DNA of 18,634 nt. Source: SURF-24 sp964537965. GTDB taxonomy: Bacteria > Bacteroidota > Ignavibacteria > Ignavibacteriales > SURF-24. The stretch spans positions 1 to 18,634 of the forward strand of contig CAZIDB010000083.1 of the NCBI GenBank assembly GCA_964537965.1. The letters run 5' to 3'. Each line of letters starts with the position of its first letter. Position 1 is the first letter of the stretch. The notes beneath the pieces are model-generated. The model saw only the letters and a list, made by a program, of their open reading frames with translations. It did not search any database and was not told the origin of the DNA. The translations under genes and the position numbers were made by a program. This document shows, piece by piece, positions 8,182 to 15,271 of this stretch.

Positions 8182-8189
8182 ATTAAATA
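8135..8189 (+). repeat. left copy of 55-bp contig-overlap duplication (gap 1)
   Basis: This 55-bp stretch, covering the 3' end of the DUF4380 gene, is repeated exactly at 8290-8344 just after the 100-N gap. It is an unmerged assembly overlap, not a biological repeat. Collapsed, the true spacer from the DUF4380 stop to the next start is about 59 nt. Confidence 0.95.
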
Positions 8190-8289
8190 NNNNNNNNNNN
8201 NNNNNNNNNNNNNNNNNNNNNNNNNNNNNNNNNNNNNNNNNNNNNNNNNNNNNNNNNNNNNNNNNNNNNNNNNNNNNNNNNNNNNNNNN
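8190..8289. other. assembly gap of 100 N (gap 1)
   Basis: Exactly 100 undetermined bases are flanked on both sides by the same 55 bp, so the real gap is probably zero or negative in length. Confidence 0.98.
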
Positions 8290-8344
8290 ATTTGGAATTG
8301 GTTAACTTTGCAAGAAGTATTATCAATAGTAATTAAATTAAATA
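8290..8344 (+). repeat. right copy of 55-bp contig-overlap duplication (gap 1)
   Basis: Identical to 8135-8189. The DUF4380 tail here is a duplicate end of the neighbouring contig and not a second gene. Confidence 0.95.
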
Positions 8345-8376
8345 GCCCTTCTCCTTGGGAAAGGTTGGGATAGGCT
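8344..8376 (+). repeat. short palindromic intergenic repeat before methyltransferase gene
   Basis: The outer arms AGCC and GGCT enclose CCC...GGG and CCTT-GGGA-AAGG pairings, forming one imperfect hairpin. The CCCTTCTCCTTGGGAAAGG core resembles a boilerplate intergenic repeat common in Bacteroidota-group genomes (recognition, not searched). It begins precisely where the 55-bp contig overlap ends. No T-run follows, so transcription could pass into the next gene. Confidence 0.5.
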
Positions 8377-8395
8377 AATAAAAAGGATTATTGAA

Positions 8396-9274
8396 ATGAA
8401 TATTTTAGAATTATTATCAAACGGTAAAATTCTTTTATCGGATGGAGCAATGGGAACAGAACTTCAGAAGCGTGGAATGAAATCCGGCGATTGCCCTGAA
8501 GAGTTAAATGTTACTCATCCTGAAATTATTCAGGCAATACACAAAGATTATTATGATGCAGGTTCGGATATTGTGGAAACAAACTCATTCGGTGGTAACA
8601 GGGCAAGATTAATATTCCACCATATGGAAGAAAGAGTTAAAGAACTTGCAATTGCAGCGGTAAAAAATGCAAAAGCTGTTTGTCCTGACGGTAAATTTGT
8701 TGCCGGTTCTGTTGGTCCAACTGCGCAGATATTAGAACCTCTTGGAGATTTAAGTGAAGATCTTGCATATAACTACTTTGGGGAAATATCAGAAGCATTG
8801 GCCGAAGGTGGCGTTGATCTTTTATTTGTTGAAACAATGATGTCGATTGAGGAAGCGGAGATTGCAGTAAAAGCCGCAAAAGGAAAAACAAATCTTACGG
8901 TATCTGCAACAATGACGTTTGAGGCAGGCGCCGCAGGATTAAGAACTATGTGGGGAGTTGATGTTCAAACAGCAGTTACAAGATTAACAGATGCCGGAGC
9001 TGATATCATTGGTTCCAATTGCGGTAAAGGTTTTGATGAGATGATTGAAGTAGTTAAAGAAATGAGACCATTAACAAAACTACCGATACTTGCCCAGGCA
9101 AATGCAGGTTTACCGGAAATTATTGATGGAATAAATATTTATAAAGAAACTCCGGAAATAATTTCTTCAAAAGCAAAAAAACTTTTAGGGCTTGGAGTAA
9201 ATATTATTGGCGGATGCTGTGGAACAGGTCCGGATCATATTAGAGAATTAAGAAAATTAATTGATGGGATGTAA
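8396..9274 (+). CDS. homocysteine S-methyltransferase family protein (MetH N-terminal-like)
   Basis: A stand-alone 292-aa zinc methyltransferase domain, as at the N-terminus of cobalamin-dependent methionine synthase and in betaine-homocysteine methyltransferase. It starts with LLSDGAMGTELQKRG (residues 13-27) and has ETNSFGGNR (61-69), GSVGPT (104-109) and VETMMS (145-150). The three zinc-binding cysteines are present: Cys209 in GSNCGKG and Cys274-Cys275 in GGCCGTGPDHI. It therefore probably moves a methyl group onto homocysteine thiol to give methionine. The methyl donor is unknown, because no folate- or cobalamin-binding domain is attached. AAGGA at 8383-8387 supports the start. It may be cotranscribed with the two upstream secreted-protein genes, although no functional link is obvious. 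It ends 7 nt from the convergent PIN gene. Confidence 0.9.
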   Translation: MNILELLSNGKILLSDGAMGTELQKRGMKSGDCPEELNVTHPEIIQAIHKDYYDAGSDIVETNSFGGNRARLIFHHMEERVKELAIAAVKNAKAVCPDGKFVAGSVGPTAQILEPLGDLSEDLAYNYFGEISEALAEGGVDLLFVETMMSIEEAEIAVKAAKGKTNLTVSATMTFEAGAAGLRTMWGVDVQTAVTRLTDAGADIIGSNCGKGFDEMIEVVKEMRPLTKLPILAQANAGLPEIIDGINIYKETPEIISSKAKKLLGLGVNIIGGCCGTGPDHIRELRKLIDGM

Positions 9275-9281
9275 TACTTTA

Positions 9282-9767
9282 TTAGAGATTTAATATTCCG
9301 AAAGCTTCTGAATGATCTGTATGAAGATCAAGAAAAGTGAAATTCATTTTTTGTTTTTTACAAATTGTTTCGAAAAGATTTTTACTTCTTGAATCCGAAG
9401 TAACAAAGAACTGAATTTGTGATTCTACTTCAGCCTGAGAAAATAATTTAGCATCATTAATAATAATAGAGCGTTCAGGAATGTTTATTAAACCATCAGA
9501 TCGGGCATCATAAAGAATTTTCGCCAATTTCCCCGCTTCTTTGGCATGGTTAGTATTAAAAGGAATAACAAGAAGATTTTTTAATGGCAGTTGATCAATG
9601 GAGCCTCTTACGCAGAATTCAGCGATGCTGATTGTGGATATATACAGATTGAAGTTTTTTAATAGAAAATATTGGTAATAATTATCAGCATTTTTGAAAA
9701 GAGTATCTTTCTCATTTAGAAACCTGAGGAAAAAACTTGTATCAAGTAATACTCCTAATTCAGGCAT
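9282..9767 (-). CDS. PIN-domain nuclease, probable toxin of a toxin-antitoxin pair
   Basis: 161 aa from the ATG at 9767. The PIN acidic residues are all in place: Asp9 in GVLLDTSFFLRFLN, Glu50 in TISIAEFCVRG, Asp105 in IIINDAKLFSQAE and Asp125 in FVTSDSRSK. The fold predicts a Mg-dependent endoribonuclease, as in VapC toxins. A further in-frame ATG lies at 9785 (overlap 26 nt). I prefer 9767 because GGGG sits just upstream, the domain starts at once, and the gene then overlaps the upstream stop by 8 nt (ATGCCTGA), a typical coupling arrangement. It is slightly longer than common VapC proteins (about 130-140 aa). The upstream partner is not a recognisable VapB, so the antitoxin assignment rests on context only. 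Confidence 0.85.
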   Translation of the reverse strand: MPELGVLLDTSFFLRFLNEKDTLFKNADNYYQYFLLKNFNLYISTISIAEFCVRGSIDQLPLKNLLVIPFNTNHAKEAGKLAKILYDARSDGLINIPERSIIINDAKLFSQAEVESQIQFFVTSDSRSKNLFETICKKQKMNFTFLDLHTDHSEAFGILNL

Positions 9768-10536
9768 TGTAACCCCGAATATCATTCATCCAATCATCTG
9801 GATTGATTTTGGTCAACCATTTCATTGCTTTTGCTCTAAGACTCTGAATATACTTTTCGCTATATATTTTATTGTAATCTAATAACTCGAGGAAAACTAA
9901 ACTTGATTTATCAATTTCACCGGTATCAGAATTTTGCTTCCCCTTAGCTCTTACGCCAAAAAATTTATAAAGTATATTTTCCTCTGCATTTGCTAAAAAT
10001 TCTTGGGGAGTCTGAATAATAAGAGTTCCATATTCGCTTGATGATAGATGTATATTAACCTTTTCTTTACCGCCAGCATTAGTTATTCGGCCATAGAAAT
10101 AGAATTCAGCATCTACCCAATTTTCTTTTGTTCTATATAGAAAGGTATTTTTATCAATTTTTAGTGTTGATGAATTAGGCAAAGAACTTGTTAATTCAAA
10201 AGAATAATCTTTCTTAACTGCGATATCCTGAAAAATTTCGATTGCTTTAGCACTATTCAATTCAAGAAAGTCTATATTCTGAGACGTATAAATTTGTCCC
10301 AAGACAGCAGAAAAACCAAGAACAATTTGTAAATTTGTCTTAAAAATATTTCTTACCGAACCTTCTTCAATATGATAACTAATAAGCGGACGTTCTTTAC
10401 ATTCTCCTGGAAATAAAAGTTTTTCAGTTTGCACAACAATTTCAACCAGTTCTCTGATATCAAAATTATCCGGAGATAATTCTACGTTTCCATTGAAGCC
10501 TTTTATTTTTATTTCTATATAACTACTGTTTTCCAT
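9760..10536 (-). CDS. 258-aa protein of unknown family, candidate antitoxin partner of PIN gene
   Basis: No known domain recognised. The protein is cytosolic (no signal peptide or clear membrane segment), acidic-to-neutral and apparently mixed alpha/beta. An early block SYIEIKIKGFNG is followed by IRELVEIVVQTEKLLFP, RPLISYHIEEGSVRNIFKT (49-67), a middle beta-rich part with YFYGRITNAGGKEKVNIHL (146-164), and a C-terminal tail AMKWLTKINPDDWMNDIRGYNA (237-258). That Trp/Asp-rich tail resembles the short toxin-embracing tails of VapB-type antitoxins (inference). It is the first gene of a two-gene unit, and its TGA is embedded in the PIN start. At 258 aa it is much larger than a normal VapB. An AT-rich perfect 8-bp inverted repeat lies 26 nt ahead of its ATG. 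The Shine-Dalgarno is weak. Confidence 0.75.
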   Translation of the reverse strand: MENSSYIEIKIKGFNGNVELSPDNFDIRELVEIVVQTEKLLFPGECKERPLISYHIEEGSVRNIFKTNLQIVLGFSAVLGQIYTSQNIDFLELNSAKAIEIFQDIAVKKDYSFELTSSLPNSSTLKIDKNTFLYRTKENWVDAEFYFYGRITNAGGKEKVNIHLSSSEYGTLIIQTPQEFLANAEENILYKFFGVRAKGKQNSDTGEIDKSSLVFLELLDYNKIYSEKYIQSLRAKAMKWLTKINPDDWMNDIRGYNA

Positions 10537-10561
10537 AAATTCTTGATGCTTTGCTTTTGCA

Positions 10562-10583
10562 AATAAAATATAATTATTTTATT
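10562..10583 (-). promoter_or_regulatory. inverted repeat upstream of the PIN pair, possible operator
   Basis: AATAAAAT (10562-10569) and ATTTTATT (10576-10583) are perfect 8-bp arms with a 6-nt centre, 26 nt upstream of the 258-aa gene. Position fits an autoregulatory site overlapping a promoter, but pure A/T arms are easily met by chance here. Confidence 0.3.
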
Positions 10584-10623
10584 AATAATTTCCTTTAGTC
10601 ATATTAATGATCCTACCGTAAAA

Positions 10624-10660
10624 ACAAAAAAGGCATCCCGTAATTGAGATGCCTTTTGTT
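10624..10660 (-). terminator. rho-independent terminator after hppA, likely bidirectional
   Basis: The stem AAAAGGCATC / GATGCCTTTT (10627-10636 with 10648-10657) has a 10-nt loop. T-rich runs follow on both strands (TTTTGTTTT on the minus strand, TTTTGTTTTG on the plus strand). It lies 17 nt beyond the hppA stop and separates hppA from the PIN module promoter. Confidence 0.88.
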
Positions 10661-10676
10661 TTGTAGGGAAATAAAA

Positions 10677-11504
10677 TCAGTTTATTTCCATCTCGCTTTC
10701 GCGTTTGCTTTGCCATACAGCCCAGGCAATTGCAACAATACAGATTATCGCAGCAATTATTCCTGAAATGCCAGGCAAGAATGAACCACTTTTAGGATCA
10801 ATTGAACCAGAGCTAAGAATTAGTCCAAGAGTAAGCAAACTAACCATGTTCATAACTTTAATAAGAGGATTAACAGCCGGACCGGCAGTATCTTTTAATG
10901 GATCACCAACAGTATCGCCTGTAACAGCAGCTTTGTGAGCTTCTGAACCTTTACCACCATAAATGCCATCTTCAATCATTTTCTTTGCATTATCCCATGC
11001 ACCACCGGCATTAGACATAAATACTGCAAGTAACTGACCGACTAAAATCATACCTGCAAGAAAACCACCCAAAGCATATGGTCCTAGAATAAAGCCAACT
11101 AACATCGGGGCAACAATTGCAAGCAATCCGGGACCAATTAATTCTTTCTGTGCTGAGTTTGTACAAATGTTTACTACTCTACCATAATCAGGTTTTTTAG
11201 TGCCATCCCAGATATGGGGATCGCGGAATTGTATACGGCATTCGTTAACAATGTAAGCTGCTGCTCGTCCAACTGCTCTAATCAACATACTGCTGAATAA
11301 AAATGGAACTGCACCACCAAGCAGCAATCCAATAAATACAATTGGATTAGCAACAGTTAATTTTGCTGCGTGCTCAATATATTGTCCAATTGACATTTGA
11401 TTTATCTTATCTTCACTTCCAACTGCAATTACTGCAATGAATGATGAGAATAAAGATACGGCAGCAATTACAGCAGAACCGATTGCTATACCTTTTGTTT
11501 CTGC
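10677..11504 (-). CDS. hppA: membrane-bound pyrophosphatase HppA, C-terminal part (cut by gap 2)
   Basis: This is the C-terminal part of the ion-pumping pyrophosphatase whose N-terminal part is at 11605-13357. An internal ATG at 11396 opens a 239-aa frame, but the same frame continues upstream through the 55-bp overlap to the gap edge at 11504, so that ATG is not a start. It carries the last membrane helices and the third conserved acidic block: FMSNAGGAWDNAKKMIEDG followed by KAAVTGDTVGDPLKDTAGPAVNPLIKVMN, which completes the pyrophosphate site. Removing one 55-bp copy and the 100 N joins the halves in one frame of 842 codons including stop (841 aa). The two pieces are therefore one intact gene. 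A terminator follows at 10624-10660. Confidence 0.95.
   Translation of the reverse strand, partial: AETKGIAIGSAVIAAVSLFSSFIAVIAVGSEDKINQMSIGQYIEHAAKLTVANPIVFIGLLLGGAVPFLFSSMLIRAVGRAAAYIVNECRIQFRDPHIWDGTKKPDYGRVVNICTNSAQKELIGPGLLAIVAPMLVGFILGPYALGGFLAGMILVGQLLAVFMSNAGGAWDNAKKMIEDGIYGGKGSEAHKAAVTGDTVGDPLKDTAGPAVNPLIKVMNMVSLLTLGLILSSGSIDPKSGSFLPGISGIIAAIICIVAIAWAVWQSKRESEMEIN
11450..11504 (+). repeat. left copy of 55-bp contig-overlap duplication (gap 2)
   Basis: Exactly repeated at 11605-11659 across the 100-N gap, within hppA (codons for the ETKGIAIGSAVIAAVSL segment). Same 55-bp length as gap 1, so this is an assembler overlap and not biology. Confidence 0.95.
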
Positions 11505-11604
11505 NNNNNNNNNNNNNNNNNNNNNNNNNNNNNNNNNNNNNNNNNNNNNNNNNNNNNNNNNNNNNNNNNNNNNNNNNNNNNNNNNNNNNNNNNNNNNNNN
11601 NNNN
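11505..11604. other. assembly gap of 100 N (gap 2)
   Basis: 100 undetermined bases inside hppA, flanked by identical 55-bp sequence. The true missing length is probably nil. Confidence 0.98.
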
Positions 11605-11659
11605 ATAAAGATACGGCAGCAATTACAGCAGAACCGATTGCTATACCTTTTGTTTCTGC
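11605..11659 (+). repeat. right copy of 55-bp contig-overlap duplication (gap 2)
   Basis: Identical to 11450-11504. Dropping either copy together with the N run restores the hppA reading frame. Confidence 0.95.
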
Positions 11660-13357
11660 TTTGGTTGTGTTTCCAACGGCATCTAAATCGGCAAGAATTT
11701 GTCTTGCTCGTTTGTAACTGCCAGGATTTTCTTTTTCCATTTCTTTAGGATCATAACCCATTTCGCCAATGCCGTTTGCATTATCTGCAACAGGTCCAAA
11801 TACGTCCATGGAAATTGTGTTTCCGGTTAATGTTAGCATACCAATACCGGTCATCGCTACTCCGTAAGCAACAAACATTGGAGGTGTTCCAAGATAAGTA
11901 AGAACTGAAAGAAGAATTGCAATAGCAATAACAATAAGTGTAGCAACAGTGCTTTCGTATCCTATTGCAAATCCTTGAATGATGTTTGTTGCATGCCCGG
12001 TCTGACAAGATTTAGCAAGACTTTTTACAGGTGCGTGACCTGTATGCGTATAGTAACTTGTAACTTTGTTTAGAGCAACCGCAAGGAAAACACCAATCAA
12101 ACAGGTTATTGCAGGACGAAGATCCAAGCCCTGCATTCCAAAGTTTGCCCACCAGGGAAGATTTTCCGGATTAACAGCCCAATAACCAAGGTTAGTAAGT
12201 GCAGATAATTTTTCTGAGCCAAAATAGTTGATATCAAAATGTAAATAACCAACACCTAAAGCAAAGAAACCAGCAACACTTATTATTGATCCGATCCAGA
12301 AACCTTTGTGAACGCTTTTCAGTGCGGTATCTGAAGTATCATCAGGACCAGCTTTTACAGTATATGTAGAGATGATTGAACCAAGAACGCCAATACCTCT
12401 TACTAAAAGAGGGAAGATAACGCCTTTGTGTCCAAAGCTTGCCATACCAAGTATCATAGCCGCAACAATAGTAACTTCGTAACTTTCAAAAATATCTGCA
12501 GCCATACCGGCGCAATCACCAACGTTATCGCCAACGTTATCTGCAATTGTTGCAGCATTACGCGGGTCATCTTCAGGAATATCTTTTTCAATTTTACCAA
12601 CAAGGTCAGCGCCAACGTCTGCAGCTTTTGTATAGATACCACCACCAACTCTCATGAAAAGTGCAAGCAGTGTACCGCCAAAACCAAATCCTAAAAGAGC
12701 TTCATAAGCCATATCGCCAAAGATCAAAAAGATCATTGTACCACCAAGTAAGCCTAATCCATCAGTTAACATACCAGTAACTGTACCGGTACGGTAACCT
12801 AACTGCATTGCTTCGCCATAGCTCTTTCTTGCAGCAGCGGCAACACGAAGATTTCCGGTTGTTGCCAGGCGCATTCCAACAAATCCAACCAACCAGCTAA
12901 ATATAGAGCCAACAAGAAAGGCTCCGGAACGCCCCCATTGGAAAGCGCTTTCTCCGCCAGTGTAAGTTACAAAGAGAAGTACTGTAATTATTATAATTAG
13001 TGGGCCAATTCTTTTAAATTGAGCTTTAAGATATGCATTTGAACCTTCTCTAACGGCATCTGCAATCTCTTTCATTTTTGATGTACCGCTATCTGCTTTA
13101 TAAACTTGTTTTACAAGCATAAGGGCATACAACAACCCTGCAATTGCAATTCCTAATACAGAAAGGAGGCTTGTAATTTCCATTGGTGTGTATTTAGGAT
13201 CGGAAAATAATGCAAAGGGTGAAAAATGACTAGCTTCGCCAGCGGCTTCACCAGTCGGCATCCAGATATAACCGGCAGCAAAAAAGAGCAACATAAAAAG
13301 TAAATAATTGCGCCGGGCTTTTTTGGAAGTTGATAAAAGTCGTTTAAATCGTTTCAT
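11605..13357 (-). CDS. hppA: membrane-bound proton-pumping pyrophosphatase HppA, N-terminal part (cut by gap 2)
   Basis: Couples pyrophosphate hydrolysis to ion pumping across the cytoplasmic membrane. It is very hydrophobic, with many helices. The first pyrophosphate/Mg site is complete: DVGADLVGKIEKDIPEDDP (247-265) then NAATIADNVGDNVGDCAGMAADIFESYE (267-294). The second acidic block DPKEMEKENPGSYKRARQILADLDAVGN precedes GNTTKAETKG (562-571). Lys566 at the A/K position marks the K-independent class, generally proton pumps (family knowledge; ion not proven). The N-terminus carries a basic stretch and an extra hydrophobic segment (1-33) with an Ala/Gly/Ser linker, making the joined protein 841 aa, longer than many bacterial members. 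The ATG at 13357 has GGGAAAAG upstream. The remainder is at 10677-11504. Confidence 0.95.
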
Positions 13358-13437
13358 CGTACTTTTCCCATAGATTCATAGTTATGCAAAGAAAATTTAT
13401 TTCATTGCTTGTTAAGTAATAAGTTGATTAATGAGAT

Positions 13438-14211
13438 TTAAGAAATCAAGCTTTCAGAAGCAGAACGCCACCATTTTGAATATTCAACTTCAAGCTCGCG
13501 TCTTTCCGGGAATTTATAAAATTTTAATCCCGATTGATCGCCAAGGAAGAAGCCACGTCTGATTGTTCTGAAGAATGCTCTGAAACTTGGTGTTCTTGTT
13601 ACAGTCTTTGTTTGTTTACCACTATGCGTCTTCAATTCATTGATGCAATCAACAATATGTTGAGGGTCCTGGTATGGTAAATATCCTTTTAGTTTACCGC
13701 TATCTTCTCTGTCTAAAAGCATATCAACAAAGAATATTTTTGGTACACTAACAGGATTTGAATTGTTTGTCATGAATTTAGTAAATTCAGCAGGAGCTAA
13801 TGCAGATACAACCTGCGGAGCAACAGGGCATAATTCCTGGTACAAATTTGGCCCGCTTTCTTCGGCAGAAAGATCATAGTTAACAGGATTTAATTCCAGA
13901 ACTCTACCGTCTGCAGTAACGCAGTATAGTTTTCCAAAAGCTGCCAGGTCAATATGTTCCATAACGCGGTAAATGCTTATATATTTACTGCGTTTTGGGC
14001 TTCCATCAGGATGAGGAGTGCATCTTTTATCAATATCATTTAAGCGGAAGTAATCGCTGGCTAAATTCGGATCAATTTCAAAGAATAAAACGTTTCCGCG
14101 TGTATTCTTTTGTGTTCCAACAGCCATATAAATTCCAAATGCTTCGGGTTCAAGATGAGAAGCTACAAGAGCTTCAAAGCGGTAGCATAGCATGTAATAA
14201 TGTATTTTCAT
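13438..14211 (-). CDS. conserved-looking cytosolic protein, family not recognised
   Basis: 257 aa from the ATG at 14211. The frame is open to 14262, but AAGGAGA lies 7 nt before the 14211 ATG and the preceding 17 codons run through the promoter-proximal palindrome, so the shorter form is preferred. I do not recognise the family. Visible features are an N-terminal MKIHYYMLCYRFEALVASHLEPEAFGIYMAVGTQ, a beta-rich GNVLFFEIDPNLASDYFRL, LAAFGKLYCVTADGRVLELNPVNYD, KIFFVDMLLDREDSGKLKGYLPYQDPQHIVDCINEL and a basic-aromatic tail with FRAFFRTIRRGFFLGDQSGLKFYKFPE. No signal peptide or membrane helix is evident, and good codon structure suggests a real gene. It lies 80 nt upstream of hppA on the same strand, with no terminator seen between, so cotranscription is possible. 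Confidence 0.75.
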   Translation of the reverse strand: MKIHYYMLCYRFEALVASHLEPEAFGIYMAVGTQKNTRGNVLFFEIDPNLASDYFRLNDIDKRCTPHPDGSPKRSKYISIYRVMEHIDLAAFGKLYCVTADGRVLELNPVNYDLSAEESGPNLYQELCPVAPQVVSALAPAEFTKFMTNNSNPVSVPKIFFVDMLLDREDSGKLKGYLPYQDPQHIVDCINELKTHSGKQTKTVTRTPSFRAFFRTIRRGFFLGDQSGLKFYKFPERRELEVEYSKWWRSASESLIS

Positions 14212-14239
14212 TTCTAATCTCCTTGTATAAAAAATGTCG

Positions 14240-14256
14240 GAAATTTGACAAATTTC
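14240..14256 (-). promoter_or_regulatory. 17-bp perfect palindrome upstream of unknown gene, candidate operator
   Basis: GAAATTTG-A-CAAATTTC is a perfect 8+1+8 palindrome centred 37 nt upstream of the start at 14211. A further half-site AAATTTG lies just beyond it (about 14263-14269), and an AATGTCGGA direct repeat flanks the area (14233-14241 and 14282-14290). This looks like a regulator binding site. No cognate regulator can be named. Confidence 0.4.
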
Positions 14257-14377
14257 GCACAAAAATTTGTTAGAATTAATTAATGTCGGATGTAAATGTA
14301 TGATTTTAAGGAATGATTTCCAAAGAACCGGAATTAGTAATTAAAAATTGGTGAAACTAAATTCAATTTGAAAAAAT

Positions 14378-15250
14378 TTATTTCAAACAACTTGCAGATA
14401 AAAACCTTTTCAGATTTTCATTATTTGTAAGCACATCATTATGTCCCAGTTTTGAGTGGATGAAAATAAGTTTATTCTCTTTCAATTCCGAATCGGAAAT
14501 TTCATCTTCTTCTTTTAACAGAAAAGGAATTTGCCATCCTTTAAGATCATCCATCAACGAATAGCTGTCTTCTTTTGTCCCGCCATTATCTGTAAAGATA
14601 TTTATGAATTTTCCATTGTAGTTTGTGAACCAATGTGCGTATTTCTCCAGCTCAGCATATAGTGCATCAAATAAAAATACTTCTTTAATATTAGCTGTCA
14701 GTCCGCCACGCATAAGTATAAATGAAATTACCCTGTAAGCACCGCTATGCCCTGAGAGTATCAAGTCACCAATTTTATCTGATGAAATCTTTTCTCGTTT
14801 AATAAGTTCTGCAAGAATATCTTTCATCATATTATTGAAACCGTTTTCGTCTTCAAGTTTCCCACCATAAGAATCAGGTGCATTCTTAGGACCCTCAGGA
14901 AAAATAAGTATCGCGTTTTTATTACTGCCGGAAAATTGTTCTAAGATTTTAAATTTACTGCAGGCTGTATCAATATTATTGTACCATCCATGAAAATAAA
15001 TTACGAAGTCAGTTTTTTCTGACTCCGTAAAATTTTTAGGAATGAAAACCATTACAGTACTATCAGAATAATGTGCATCTGCGGGATAGAACTTATCAGA
15101 ATATGTATGTCCGTTAGCTCTGGCATTATGAGGGAACGGCGCAGAACTTAATTCAAGTTTAATTACATTACCTAATGATTGATCAATTTGGCAGATTCCA
15201 TTAAAGAATAGACCAAGCAATAATAACAATATTAAGTTTTTCATTCCCAT
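14378..15250 (-). CDS. secreted alpha/beta hydrolase
   Basis: 290 aa with a signal peptide (MKNLILLLLLGLFFNGIC from residue 3), so probably periplasmic or surface. The Cys at residue 20 is not in a clean lipobox. The alpha/beta hydrolase core is visible: FVIYFHGWYNN with the oxyanion-type HGW (87-89), ILIFPEGP (114-121), the nucleophile elbow GHSGA with Ser169, Asp195 in EVFLFDALY as the likely acid, and His270 in KLGHNDV as the catalytic base. The natural substrate cannot be told; an esterase or peptidase role is possible. An alternative ATG two codons in (15244) is equally plausible, since neither has a clear Shine-Dalgarno. It follows the AGCS symporter after 21 nt on the same strand, so the two are likely cotranscribed. 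Confidence 0.85.
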   Translation of the reverse strand: MGMKNLILLLLLGLFFNGICQIDQSLGNVIKLELSSAPFPHNARANGHTYSDKFYPADAHYSDSTVMVFIPKNFTESEKTDFVIYFHGWYNNIDTACSKFKILEQFSGSNKNAILIFPEGPKNAPDSYGGKLEDENGFNNMMKDILAELIKREKISSDKIGDLILSGHSGAYRVISFILMRGGLTANIKEVFLFDALYAELEKYAHWFTNYNGKFINIFTDNGGTKEDSYSLMDDLKGWQIPFLLKEEDEISDSELKENKLIFIHSKLGHNDVLTNNENLKRFLSASCLK

Positions 15251-15271
15251 TCCAACAGCTTTTTATTGATT

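Noticed and set aside
8135..8344. Exact 55-bp direct repeat around an N run, looking like a target-site duplication or flanking repeats of an unsequenced element
   Set aside because: The same length occurs at the second gap and collapsing there restores a gene frame, so both are contig overlaps.
11397..11504. Frameshift or gene split of hppA
   Set aside because: The frame is continuous once one 55-bp copy and the 100 N are removed; there is no biological disruption.
11781..12694. Open frames on both strands inside hppA (for example 12428-12694 and 11781-12008)
   Set aside because: They are shadows of the strongly coding hppA frame and show no independent motifs or start signals.
14212..14262. 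Upstream start giving a 274-aa product for the unknown gene
   Set aside because: AAGGAGA is placed correctly for the ATG at 14211, and the extension runs through the palindrome region.
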